A DNA stretch of 64,000 nucleotides, from positions 7,192,001 through 7,256,000 of the forward strand of contig CM033124.1 of the NCBI GenBank assembly GCA_019321725.1. The letters are read 5' to 3'. The translations under genes were made by a program, and so were the position numbers. The notes beneath the pieces were generated by a model. The model ran no database searches and was not told the DNA's origin. It worked only from the letters and a program-made list of their open reading frames with translations. Positions 34,597 through 45,990 of this stretch are shown here, piece after piece (positions within the stretch are counted from its first letter, which is position 1; each line of letters begins with the position of its first letter). This DNA comes from Paulownia fortunei. Its lineage: Eukaryota; Streptophyta; Magnoliopsida; Lamiales; Paulowniaceae.

Positions 34597-36704
34597 TGAT
34601 AGAGTAGTATTCAGCAAGCCAATCAATGGTAAGCTTTTATACTCTTATAAAAATAATCTTATTCATAATATTTAATAAATAAAAGGCATTTTCTTTATCT
34701 TTAATTATCATTTCAATTAGATAAAGTCCTTAGAAGATAAATACCTACGGGACATGATTGCACATATGATAGCAATCACAGAACATGCCTCTATGGCTTT
34801 GATCTTAAACTTGTTTTGAGTCAGGGGTTCATTAAGATGGGACACCGATAACCATGATATACTCGCACATACGATGCATGCTCGAAAGAAGAATATCTCA
34901 TTCCATAGACATAGACGTAGGGATGTTGGTACATATGTGTAGGTGCTTGTTATGGAACAAGTACATCAAATAGCCCATGGGAAATTCTCAATTAGAAACA
35001 TTGTTCGTCGAATAAGAATTTTCTAGTTATGATAGTGCATTAACTAGTCCTTAGACATACCATGGTGGCCTGTACAGATCATGCACTTTGTTGTATTTTT
35101 TTATTGTGTAACAATCATAAAGGGTTTACATTGGGTGTATGATCTTTGTGTAAGGAGGTCAATAAGTGGTCAATAAAGAATCCATCACCTATCTAGTTAA
35201 ATAGGTGAATCTTCTATATTTTTATTGTCCTTGATCTTGAAGACCTTGTCCAAAACAAAATGAATACTAGACGGGGGGTTTTCTAGTGATTCATCAAAGG
35301 ATCAATGTGACTTGAAATGGGATCATAATTATTAAATCATAATAGGGTTTTGACTAATAATATATGCCATTTACTTAATTGAGATATTAGTTAACGAAAT
35401 GAACGTATATGCATGGCACTCATAAAAGAAAAGGCTCACTTGTTATTCATTCACCTAATACTAGATAGTTAAGAAGCACAACTAGCTGCTTCCCTTGACT
35501 TGTGAGGTTCTTGGAATTAAGAGGTTAATTCCAAGCTGGTTAATTAATTGAAATATTAATTTATTTATAAGTTACAAAAGTTGCAAGCTCACTGTTAGCT
35601 TAGTATTGAGCCTAATGGATCACACACAAAGCGAGATGATCCACTTCTAATCTAATGTGATCCAAAGTATTAGATAAATTTAATTAATGGTGATTAATTG
35701 ACTTGAACTAGAATTAGTTTAAGAGGAAAAATAAATTCATTCAAATAAATAATATGATTATTTATTTGGACCTAGCAAAGATTAGAAACTCATGGGAGTT
35801 AGTTAAATAATTGATTAGATTAATTAATTATCTAGGCTAAAATTAAATAAAGATAATATAATTATTGTATTGGGTCTAATTTGAATCGGTGGCCTTTCAT
35901 GGAAATAAATTAATTAATTGATTTGATCAATTGATTATATTGAGTTTTCATTAACTGATGGAGATCAATTAATTGGACTTTGATAATTAATTAGAGTCCA
36001 ATCCCATGGGATTAGAGGCCCATTAGGAGTTTTAATTACAAGAATTAAAGACTCCTAATAAAAGATGGAAATATCTTTGTGTTGGAGAAAAAGAAAGAAG
36101 CAAGAGATTAAAAAGGAGAAGGTTTCCTAATTGGATTAGGAAAGGGATGAGGATAGAAGGAAAGAGTTAGAGACCTAATGAGATTAAGTCAAAACCACCT
36201 TGTCTATATAAAATACACAAGGGGGCTGAAAAATCCAAGCTATTGCACTCCAAATTTTAGGCCACTAATTCTCTCCCTCTCCATCTCTTGTTTTTTATTT
36301 TTCTTTTACAATAAAAGTTATTTCATCAAAAAAGCTCCATCCCTTTTTGATAAAAGATCAATTCTTCTAATCACTTGTTGATTTAAGAATTGTTCTTGAC
36401 TCCCAAATTGGATTAGAAACAAGAAGACTACATTCACTAGTAAGGATTTGGTACTTGTGGATTTGCTCAAGCTGTGGATACCATTAGAAGAGCTACACTT
36501 AGAGTTATTATTGAACCTTTTTGGGAGATTTCAACGAACTAAGTCATTTAATTTAATTAAGCGAGCAATCAAAAATAAAAATAAAAAATCACATTTAATT
36601 CAGGATTAGCTTTCATACATGTGATGTAATTTTTTATTTTAATTGTTGAAAAATTTTTAATTTCTACTGTGTGTGCGCTATCCCGTCATTTTGCAAACAC
36701 AACA
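34597..36704 (+). repeat. 3' LTR of element D
   Basis: Starts TGATAGAGTAGTATTC after a decayed polypurine tract (GTGAGAA) and ends ACACAACA; 2108 bp. The end (GCTATCCCGTCATTTTGC) is like that of the B LTRs. Confidence 0.8.
36198..36222 (+). promoter_or_regulatory. TATA box inside an inverted repeat, D LTR
   Basis: CCTTGT (36198-36203) and ACAAGG (36217-36222) flank C-TATATAAAATA-C, with the TATA box in the loop. Perfect 6-bp arms. Confidence 0.6.
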
Positions 36705-37802
36705 TCTTGTTAGCCACACCTTAGATGTAATACACACATCACCACCCATGTGATATGCTTGTATAAACACTATATACACTGTATACACAATTCACATCAC
36801 ACTTGATATCATTCACTCATCACTCAACACACACTTTTCACAAAATTTCACACACATGTTTGCTCTCCACCCAAAGAAACACACATTTCTCCATATTTCT
36901 ACATACCCATTGTCAAGGAGCTTGGGATTAAACAAAGAAAAGATGAAGGCAAGGCTAGAAGTGAAGAATCACTTCGTGGTTGTAATCTTCTATATTAGTT
37001 TCTTCTTTCAATTGTTTTAGTTTTGAGAAAATTGAAAAAACCATGATGGTGGGAGATAATTGGTATTTGTTTTGTTTTAATATAAACTAAACCATCTTTT
37101 ATCAATGCTTGGAAGCCATTTCTATGAATTTATGAATTTATATCATGTTTTTGATATGGATGATATTTTATTTGGGATAAGCACGTATTATATTTATGAT
37201 AAGAATATGTATTATATTCTTGATGCTTTTTGAGATTTAGCTAATTTTAAGATGATTTTTTATTGTTGTGATTCAGACTGGGTTATAATGTTGCAATAAA
37301 TGCTCATGTAGTGTGCACTATGGGCTAGGTTGCTATAGGGATATGGAACTTAGTATACACAATAGTTATAGACCTGATAGTTGAAACTAAGAGGAAGTAA
37401 CAAAGCTTAAGGCATCGTTAGTTAATTAAACTTGTTATAGGGATATAGCCAGTTACGTTTTGGTCAGAGATCTGATATATCTTAGGAAAGAATATTATAT
37501 ACATTCAAAATTCCCGCTGTCACAAAATTTAAAACTAATTGTAACCCCAAATTTGTGAAATTCATAATAATATCTAATGGTGATCCATAGCCAAGACGGT
37601 GAAAATTGATAACTGTTAGATTATGCAGAATTATCGGTCAATGGGTTTATGTCTACTATAAGGAGGTTGGCTATCCAAGAAAATATATTTGAGATCAAAC
37701 CACCAATCATAGGTGCAATATGGTGGTTTTCCCCAGTGATGACCCCAACTCCTACATTGCCAATTTTCTTAAGATATATGACACCTTACAGCATAATAGG
37801 GT
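36705..37802. other. Unassigned 1.1-kb segment between two copia elements
   Basis: No coding sequence seen. Starts near a TGTTAGCC (36708), has a TATA-like CTTGTATAAACAC near 36752, a CA-rich run of about 130 bp after it, and a purine-rich piece around 36930. The order TATA, CA/pyrimidine-rich run and structured tail resembles a gypsy LTR followed by leader, but no paired LTR is present in the window. It could also be genuine host intergenic DNA, and would be the only candidate for that. Confidence 0.4.
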
Positions 37803-39923
37803 TGTTAAAGTAGTTCTCGGCGCGCCAATTAAATTGGGCATCTATTATACTCTTGTATTTGTAAAAATAATATTTTTCAAATCATATTAATAAAATATGC
37901 AAATTTATTTATCTTTAATTGCATATAGTAATTAGATAAAGTCCCTAGACAAAACATAGCTACGAGGTATGGTCACGCATTTGATAGTAATCATGGAATA
38001 TGCCTCTATAGCTTTGGTCCAAAATTTATTTTGAGTCTGGCCTTCTTGAGATGGGACATTCAATAGGCCAATAGACTCATGCATACGATGCATGCTGGTA
38101 TGAGGAGGATATCTTACTCTATAGACATCAATGTAGTGACGCTAGTGCATGTATGTGGGTGCTTGTTAGAGAACAAGTACATTGAACAGGCCTATTGGAA
38201 ATTCCTAATTGGAAATGTTGTTTGTCAAATTAAGAATTTCTATGTTACGATAGTACATGTTAGTCGTTAGACTTGAGGCACCATGATAACTTTATACATG
38301 TCATGTTCCATTTTAATATATCTTCTAATTGTCTAACAATCACAAAGGGGGTATGTTAGATGTTTCATTAACATGTATGGAGTTATTGAGTGCCAACAAA
38401 GAATCCGTCACTTGTTTGGCCGAATAAGTTAATCCCCTATGTTTTCATAATTCATGACTCAGAAGTCTTTGGCCAAGGCAAGATAAATGTTAGATGGGGT
38501 TTTTTAACAATTCATCATGAGTTATTAAAACTTGAAATGAAATCATAGTTATTGAGCAATTAGGATTTCGACTATTAATCCATGTCGTAGACTCAACTGG
38601 GGATTAGATGACTGAAGAACTTACATATGTGGTGCTCGTAATTGGAATAGGTTTACTAGTTAATTCACCTAAGACTACATACTCGTGATACACTTGCTCG
38701 GTGTTTTCCATAACTTGTGAGGTTTTTGAAATTAAAGAATTAATTTCAAACGAATTAATTAATTAGAATAATTGTTATTCATAAATTGTAAATGTTGTAA
38801 GTCCACTTCTACCTTAGTTGTGAACCTAAAAGGTCACACACAATTTGAGATGGAACATTTCTAATTTAGGAATTGATCTAAGAAATTGAATCCATTTAAT
38901 TAATGGAGATTAATTAATTAGGACTTAAATTAATTTAAATAGTTGAATTAATTATCATTTAAATAATTAAATTATTTAATTGGATATAATAAGATTAGGA
39001 AGCCCAAATTGGAGTGAAACAATTATTTGTTTGGATCAATTAATTTTATAGATCATAAATTAATTTAATTATTAAATTATTTACTCAATTCAATAATTAG
39101 ATTATTTAATTTTGGCCTAATTTGATTAGGTGGGATATATAAAATTAATTAATTAAATTTGGGCTTAGACAATTAATTGAATTAATAGTGAAATTTATTT
39201 TAAAGTTCAAGTCAAATTCAACGAGGCTTACTAAGAGAGCCCACGAGGGTTGTTTGAAAATGATGGAAACCCAAGAATTTGATATTATTAGAAGTATCTA
39301 AGTATCCTTGGAAGATAAAAGAGATAGAGTTGGAAATTTTTGGGAGATTTCAATCCAACCAAAAACCTTCCAACCAATAAAAGAGAAGGCCAAAAAACAC
39401 CAAGAGTGGGACTCTAAGTTTTTTACCACTCCTTTAATATACAAAGGGGCCAAAAATTAGGAGTATTTTTTACTCCAAATTTTTGGCCATCATAGAGAAA
39501 AAAAGAGAAATGTTTTCTCTCTTCCATCTTTTCTTCAACCAAAAAATAAAAAATTCCATTTTTTGTCTAATTATTAAAATTTTTATTACAAGTTGATACA
39601 AGAATTAATATTCATTATTTTCATTTCATAAACTAGGTTAGTAAAAGAATTCAAATTGCTAGCAGAGTTTGCATACCATGTTCCTGCTCAACATGTGGAA
39701 TGCTTTAAAGGAGAGACGCTTGGATTCATTTACTTCAAACCCTACGACAACTAGAGTGCTTAAAGGTATAAATCAAAACTTTTATTTTATTTTACAATCA
39801 TTGAAAATTATGAGATTGTTAAAATCTCATCAAAACCGGGGTACTATTATATTTGTTATGGCATATTTATTTTAAAATTTTTATTTTCTGCGGTGCATAC
39901 CCCAGGATCACGTGAATCTAACA
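37803..39923 (+). repeat. 5' LTR of element E
   Basis: Starts TGTTAAAGTAGTTCTCGGCGCG and ends TCTAACA, 2121 bp. Its end, ATACCCCAGGATCACGTGAA, is the counterpart of the minus-strand LTR at 6426. Confidence 0.85.
39431..39447 (+). promoter_or_regulatory. TATA region inside an inverted repeat, E LTR
   Basis: CCTTT AATATAC AAAGG, perfect 5-bp arms around an AATATA core. Confidence 0.5.
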
Positions 39924-39924
39924 A

Positions 39925-39937
39925 TGGTATCAGAGCC
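39925..39937 (+). other. Primer-binding site of element E
   Basis: TGGTATCAGAGCC, a perfect tRNA-iMet-complementary site one base after the LTR. Confidence 0.92.
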
Positions 39938-41570
39938 ATAGTTTGTGTAATTCCAATCGGATTCAATTTTTACCTGCAAATTTAATTGTCAAATTTTGAT
40001 TGAAAGTTATGTTTTTGATTGGGAATTAATTATTCTGTAATTTTATTTAATTGTTAAATTAAGGATAAAATGCCAAAACAATAAAAATAGCCATCGTCAA
40101 CTAGGGATAGGAGTTGCCACTGGCTATGAATGCGTATAGGTTGTTGCCCACGCATACTACACGCCGGCAGTATCCAGCCCAGGCGCGATGGCTATTTGGC
40201 AGTCTGCACGTTCAACGTACAAGCTTAGCGTGCATGCACGTATTATGCCATGCACATGTAATATGTGTGTTGCCTATGCGTCGGGCACACGTACTGAGCC
40301 TGGCTACTATGCAACGAGACTATTAGACATCGTGTCGTGTTGATTATTGAATTTAATTTTTATTTTTTTTAATTAAAGTGTTAATCTTAAATTTTTGAAA
40401 AAAGGATTTTTCAATGAAAAATTGAGATCTTATCCCAAGTCTTGAAGTTATAATTTTAAATGGATGGTAAATTTACATGCTTTAATAAATTCATGTGATG
40501 TAATTATTAGTATATATGGGATAATCATATAGCCTTTTACACTAATGTGATTGAATTTATTTATCTTTGAATTTTTGAAATAGGGTCTGTGAGTCTCTTA
40601 TTCTTTTCTTGTATGTACTTTACATTTTTTAAATGAGAGTAGAATAGAGTGAGATTTTTCCTTTTTGTTCTTGGTGGACAAGGAGGACCAAAACGAAGAA
40701 TTAAGAAAAGGCCCATGAATGTATAGGATATATTCATGTAATAGAAATTAGTTACGATTTCTATTTTATTACCCTTACATTGACCTAGATCCATTTTTTG
40801 CTCAAATGGATCACATAGGATTGGCTAATGGTCATCCAATTTATATATTAAATGTATGCATAGGTTTTATTTAATATTTTCAAATAATATGCTTACCATC
40901 AATTGAATGCAAACACATTAAATAAACTAAGATTAGAAATGATGATATCTTGGTTAAAATAAATAACCCCACTTGAATTAAAATCAAGTAAAGAAATTTT
41001 TGAAATTTTGATTTCAAGCAAATATGATAAAATTGGGTTAGACCCAATAATCGATGTCTACCATAAAAAATAAATGACATGATGATTCTACCTTAATTTG
41101 TCATTGGCCATGAGTCATGAAATGACTTTGTAATGGAAAGTTATGATCTCTACTAAGTATAGTGATGCCCATGGGATGGACTTGTCTCTACATTGGTTAT
41201 GAGTCATGGAACATTTTGATGCTCTATCTACATGGAGATTTGATAGGTCTTGCTTGACACTTAGTACCATATAGGCTCATAAAATTTGGATATATGAGAA
41301 GAAATAAGGTAAAATATCTTGAGGGTAACATAGAGATGCAATCGTTAGAAGTTAACTACGTTTCAATATATTTTATAGGCTCATAAAATTATGGCATATG
41401 ATATATTGATTAGGCCTCAAGCCCAGTAGGAAATATCATTTCCCAAATTGCCATTAGGGATGATGAAATTCAAATAAAATAGTGGGAGATATTTATTGCT
41501 AAAGACCTTGTTATAAATGAATATGTTTTTGAAAGAATGCTAATTTTTTATCTCGTTTATTTTTTGTAGA
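39938..41570 (+). other. Leader of element E with a GC-rich island
   Basis: Untranslated leader of 1.6 kb. Island at 40090-40335, about 165 bp after the primer-binding site, with a perfect 12-bp palindrome CGTGCATGCACG (40229-40240) and many TGC/GCA words. The 70-codon open frame across the island is not supported by any other copy. Confidence 0.7.
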
Positions 41571-42420
41571 TTGTCTAGAAAAATGGCTAAAAATCCACTT
41601 GCATCAATTTTGGACAACAATAAATTAACTGGATTAAAGTTTGTCGATTGGCTTAAGAACTTCAAGATTGTTTTACAATCCAAAAAGAGATCCTACATCC
41701 TCGATGTTCCTCCACTGGCAGGTTCGCCAATAGATAGAACTGAGGAGGAGCTTGCAGAATATCGATAACCAATCAAGGATGATTTATAATGCGATGCTAT
41801 ATGATAGCATCAATGATGAATGAGTTGCATAGGCAGCATGAGGTACATATGCATGTACATGATATGTATGTTCACCTATAAGAGTTGTATGGTGAACATA
41901 CTAGGTAGGCGAGATATTAGATCTCAAAAGAGCTTTTTATGACCCGTATAACAGAGGGCTCTTGAATCCATGATCATGGATTGAAGATGATAGACCTAAT
42001 AGAAAGACTTAAGTTACTTGGAGTCGTTATGGACAATGAACTCTATTTAGATCTCATCTTGTAGTTTCTGCCTCCATCATTTAACACCTTTGTTGTCAAC
42101 TTCAACATGCATAAGATGGAAACTAGCCTTGTTGAGGTGGTTAACATGTTGAAGATGGTTTAGTCCACTATGAAGAAAGACAAAGTTGTCATGCATGTTG
42201 GATCCTCATCCAACTTGAAGTTACAAAGCCTAAGAGGAAGAAGGAGAGAGGAAAGCATTCCTCAAAGTCTAAAGGTATGAAGGCAATTGGTGGGGTCTTA
42301 AAGAGTTCCAAATCTGATGACAAATGCCACTACTACGATAAACCTGGGCATTGGAAGAGGAACTGCAAGGAGTGTCTTGCGAGCCTGAAGAGTTCAGTAT
42401 TTATTTTGTTAAAGTTAACT
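41571..42420 (+). pseudogene. Element E gag
   Basis: Start at 41571 or, from comparison with C, ATG 41583 (MAKNPLASILDNNKLTGLKF). NFKIVLQSKKRSYILDVPPL and EELAEYR follow, with a stop at 41766. Further pieces: LEVVNMLKMV-like, a Lys-rich tract, then CHYYDKPGHWKRNC at about 42328-42370. In that knuckle the second Cys is Tyr and the other three ligands remain. Several frameshifts lie between 41770 and 42270. Confidence 0.8.
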
Positions 42421-43095
42421 TATCTGTTAACGATACTTCTTGGGTATTGGATACCGGCTCTTGGTCTCATCTTTGCAATGATTTGTAGGTGATGGCAAGA
42501 AGCATAAAGCTAAGTAGAGGTAAGATGGTCCTGCGGCTGGGGATTGGAGCAAAAGTTGCTGCATTAGACATAGAAAGTGTCAACTTAGCTTTAGGAAATA
42601 GAGTAAACATTATCTCCATTCCTATTTTGGATAGAGAGGGTTTTACTTTTTCAATAAAATATGGAAGTTCCATTTTTAAAGATTCAGTTTTAATTACCTC
42701 TAGCATATTGATGAATGGTTTCTATTCTATTACTCTCCATAACTCATTTTTCCACGTTAAACAAAATAAAAGAAAATTAGATAATCATAGTTCCCAACTC
42801 TTATGGCTTGCTAGATTAGGTCATATCTCAAAGAAGAGAATTCACAAGTTAGTCGACTTGCTCGATCTTTTGAAAATGCAAGGAATGCCAATATGTGAGT
42901 TATGTCTCAAAGGAAAGATGAATAAATCACCATTTGTTGGACAGCTTGAGAGAGCTAAAAACCTATTAGATTTGATCCATTCAGATCTATGCAGGCTACT
43001 AAGTGTTAGTGCTTGTGGGAACTATCACTACTTCATATACTTTACCAAATTTTATTCAAGGTATGGTTATGTCTACCTTTTAAGGTACAAATTTT
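42421..43095 (+). pseudogene. Element E protease and integrase start
   Basis: Protease active site SWVLDTGSWSHLCNDL at about 42437 has an intact DTG, then a TAG. From 42489 an uninterrupted frame gives MMARSIKLSRGKMVLRLG, then VNIISIPILDREGF with a deletion of about 20 residues compared with A and C (the LNNC block). GAG-pre-integrase: the HSRLGHI His is Leu (LLWLARLGHIS) but CELCLKGK is kept. Integrase core: LLDLIHSDLC with the first catalytic Asp, then FTKFYSRYGYVYLL. The frame runs into unrelated sequence at about 43095, so the second and third catalytic residues are absent. Confidence 0.85.
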
Positions 43096-43700
43096 GCAAT
43101 CCTAATAATAGTGTAAGAATCAGGTGTTGATCACGTTAGAAATTAAATGAAAGGTTTGCAATTAGTGTTGGAAATATTTATGAGATCTTCTGGTAATTAA
43201 GATAGGTTGTAATGAGATGAATAAATTTATGGAACACTTGATTGTGGCTGTCTAAGATGAGTCTAAAATCAGATTTTTCCACAAGACCAAACCTCATGCT
43301 TCTTTGCCACCTCATGCTTAGCACCTCAAGCTTCTTTTTATTCCTAGGCAAGAAGCCACGACCAAGACCATTTTCTGACCTTATTTCACCTTTTAAACAT
43401 CCATATTAAGCTCCTTAAGGTTTTATCAAGTGGTTCAAAGTGAAAGAAAAAGAAAAAGAAGCAATGGAAGTAGTAATCAACAAGTAGAAGCTGGAAACTG
43501 AACCTAGGAGTGCTTGACTCCCGATTTTAGCATTTATTTATATATTTTTGAGGTTTTAAGATTTATAAAGCTTATATTATTGTTTATAATCATGTTAAGT
43601 GTTATTGGTGGTGTTAGTGTGCATAAAGGAAGGTTTTTTTGGTTGAAAAAAAACTTATTATGAATCAAAATGGACAAAAAGAGTGTACATGTTGATTTTT
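43096..43700. repeat. Fragment resembling a gypsy LTR
   Basis: Non-coding. The passage CCACCTCATGCTTAGCACCTC near 43300 is matched in reverse complement near 49075-49130, next to gypsy H. It is therefore probably a piece of a related gypsy LTR inserted in E, but its ends could not be fixed. It contains a purine-rich run (AAGAAAAAGAAAAAGAAGC) near 43447. Confidence 0.4.
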
Positions 43701-44295
43701 AAATTTAGGCTTTTAAAATTTCAAGGTTTCACCATTTCTATCCATTAGAAACTCCTCCTCTAAGAAGGTGACATTTCTCGAAACAAACACCCTTTTTTTC
43801 TGAGGAGTCATAGAAATAATATCTAATTAACTCCTTTGTATACCCCACAAACTTAGATAAACTAGATCTCATATCTACTTTATCTCCAACTTGGTGCTTC
43901 ATGTAAGCAGCACACTCCCATACCCTAAGTTATTTATAAGAGGGTGGTTTCCCACACCATATCCCATTTAGTGTCTTGGGCACCGACTTTTATAGCACTC
44001 TATTTAACAAATAGCCATCATTTCTAGAGCATAGCCCTAAAAAGAAAGAAAAAGTCTAGTGAAACTCATCGATTGAACCATGTCTAACAAGGTCTGATTC
44101 CAACATTCTGCAACTCTGTTGAGTTGAGGAGTAGTAGGAGGGGTGCATTGAGAGGGAATCCCATTCTCTTAGATAATCAAGAAACTCTATACTCAAGTAT
44201 TCACCTCCTCGATCTGATCGAAGATCCTTAATACTTAGCCCATTATGTTTCTCCACTTTGCATCTGAATTCTTTGAACTTTTCAAAAATATGTAA
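43701..44295 (-). pseudogene. Inverted copia integrase fragment (F)
   Basis: Minus strand: core near 44250 (DLRSDRGGEYLSIEFLDYL, the second catalytic Asp), then a frameshifted NGV- block and the WGYAL-like and CGKPPSYK-like C-terminal half down to 43845, then the ATFFEEE-like linker to 43701. It covers the region in which element A is interrupted and so serves as the uninterrupted reference for that insertion. Neither end is a recognisable element end. Confidence 0.75.
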
Positions 44296-44630
44296 TCTCC
44301 TAATATATTACCTTCGAAACACCTTGACCAAATAGAATTAAATTATATAAGCTTTACACTAACAACTTTCCAAAACTATAGCATATGACCATGATTCCAA
44401 CATATTGATCAACCTAATTTCCTCTCTTATCCTGATGTAAAATTGACTACTTAGGTTTGGTAAAATCGACAATTAACACATGTGAAAAGTTTTGGAACTT
44501 AACGCTAAAAAATGTCCTTATAAGATGAAATTGATTATGCCATGCCAATATTAATGCAATTGATATATAAATAACATGTAATACATGAATGATATTGACC
44601 AAGTGAGTACTGAGAGACTTGGATATTACA
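44296..44630 (-). repeat. Gypsy LTR start fragment, minus strand
   Basis: The minus strand starts TGTAATATCCAAGTCTCTC at 44630, like the start of the K LTR (TGTAATGCCCAATTCTCTC). About 105 bp align with 24908-25017. The other end fades out near the copia fragment F. Confidence 0.5.
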
Positions 44631-44779
44631 TTTATGATTAAAGACCAAATCGTAAATAGATATTAATAAAATAAATGCTTAGTTTTCTACCTCACATAGG
44701 ATAATAGTTATCTCTTGTAATTCCAATTAGGATAATCTAGATAGATAAACAAACTTACTAGCTCAATCTATCTGAAAGG

Positions 44780-45990
44780 ATAGATGTTTGTCACCATTGT
44801 CGATATTTAGGGAATGGAAAGAGGAAGTGCAAGCATTGACTAACTTAGTTGAATTAGAAGGGGTTCTAATTCAATTTTATACTTTGTTGATATCAATTGT
44901 TAAGGTTGATAAATTATTTTTGGGTATTAGATACTCAATATGATCCCATCTCTAGAAGGGGCTGCAGATGATGACAAGAAAAGGAGACTAAGACAAAGGA
45001 TGATCTTTGAGTTTGAGAATAAAGCAAGTGTTGCTTTATTAGCTGTAGGAATGATCTACTTAACTCTACATGAGTTAGGGTAGTATTAGTCATTTATATT
45101 TGCTACATTGACAAATGAACTATACAATCCCAAAATTCCATACTACATAATCAACAAAGTAATATTAGAATTAGATACTTGTGGTAAGCAAGATTAGGCC
45201 ATATCTCTAAAGAAATAGTGCACAAGATGGTACAATTGCTTGACCTCTTGGACTTGCATGAGGTGTCGACTTGAAAATCTTATCTCAAGAAAATATGACC
45301 AAATCACCATTTGTGGGACAAATGGAGCAAACCACTCATTTGGATTTGATCTAAATAGACGTATGCAATCTACTATGCATTAGTACATGAGCGAACTATT
45401 CTTACTTATTATCCTAAGATCCTTTGAAGGGTTCAAAGAATTTAGACATGAATTAGATAATTAAGCCGACCAAAGTATTAAATTCATCGACGTGATGAGG
45501 ACGAGAATACTAAAGCGGTAAGTTTTTTAATTATCTAATAGAGAAATGGAGTCTCCTTAAGTGAATCCATGTTGAGTTTCACCTATTTCCTCTTTTGTTT
45601 TAGTAATACATCTTGGAATTGATGATATTCTTATCAAGTAAGAATGACATCTAAGTTAGCGCTCAAAAATAACATATAGATATGATGTGGCAAATACATC
45701 TCATATACGTATATAGGGGCTTGCTTCCTTAAAGCAGTTAGTGGGAGATAAGTTGGATGCCAAGTCCAGCTTATGTAAATTTGTGGGGTATCCAAAGGAA
45801 TTCACTAAATACTATTTCTATGATCCCTAAGAATAAAGGAGTTTGTTTTCTAGGGACAACATCTTCTTGAGAATGAGGAATTTCTATTGGACAAAAATGG
45901 TTAGATCATAGAGCTTAAAGGAATTCAAGAATTACAATTTGTCCCACATGTGGTAATGGTGCATGAACAAAATACTAAACTTCTAGTACA
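44780..45990 (+). pseudogene. Element G gag knuckle, protease and integrase
   Basis: Knuckle CHHCRYLGNGKRKC at about 44787: the His ligand is Asn, the three Cys are kept. Protease: FLGIRYSI in place of WVLDTGS in one frame (WVLDTQYDP in another), then TRKGD and NKASVALLAVG-like blocks. GAG-pre-integrase ARLGHISKEIVHKM at about 45190. Integrase is very decayed: GVSTX..., the YYPKIL stretch near 45410, and HIWG-like pieces to 45760, then the C-terminal linker YKLDAKSSLCKFVGYPKE near 45750-45800. Stops in every frame. Confidence 0.65.

Larger units (their letters stand above)
32926..36704 (+). mobile_element. Copia remnant D: RT, RNase H and 3' LTR
   Basis: Plus-strand copia remnant. After the C 3' LTR comes GTAGTGTCAAAACCAC, a likely degraded primer-binding site, then an immediate jump into the start of RT: leader, gag, protease and integrase are missing. 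RT and RNase H follow, then a decayed polypurine tract and an LTR (34597-36704) that resembles the B type more than the C type. Either a recombinant element or two elements joined by deletion. Confidence 0.65.
37803..43095 (+). mobile_element. Copia element E, 5' half
   Basis: Full 5' LTR (37803-39923), intact primer-binding site, leader, gag, protease and the start of integrase, cut at about 43095. Best preserved 5' half of the copia copies: DTG protease site intact and a 213-codon open frame over the protease tail and integrase start. RT, RNase H and 3' LTR are missing; the copia G sequence that starts at 44.7 kb overlaps in content with E, so it is not E's continuation. Confidence 0.8.

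Noticed and set aside
36705..37802. Host gene promoter suggested by the TATA-like site
   Set aside because: No reading frame, splice-like structure or transcript unit follows before the LTR of E begins.
39925..39937. tRNA gene at TGGTATCAGAGCC sites
   Set aside because: Only the short tRNA-complementary primer site is present; no cloverleaf or A/B boxes around it.
40114..40326. 70-codon frame with many His and Arg residues
   Set aside because: Same reason: GC-rich leader island of E, no counterpart in other copies.
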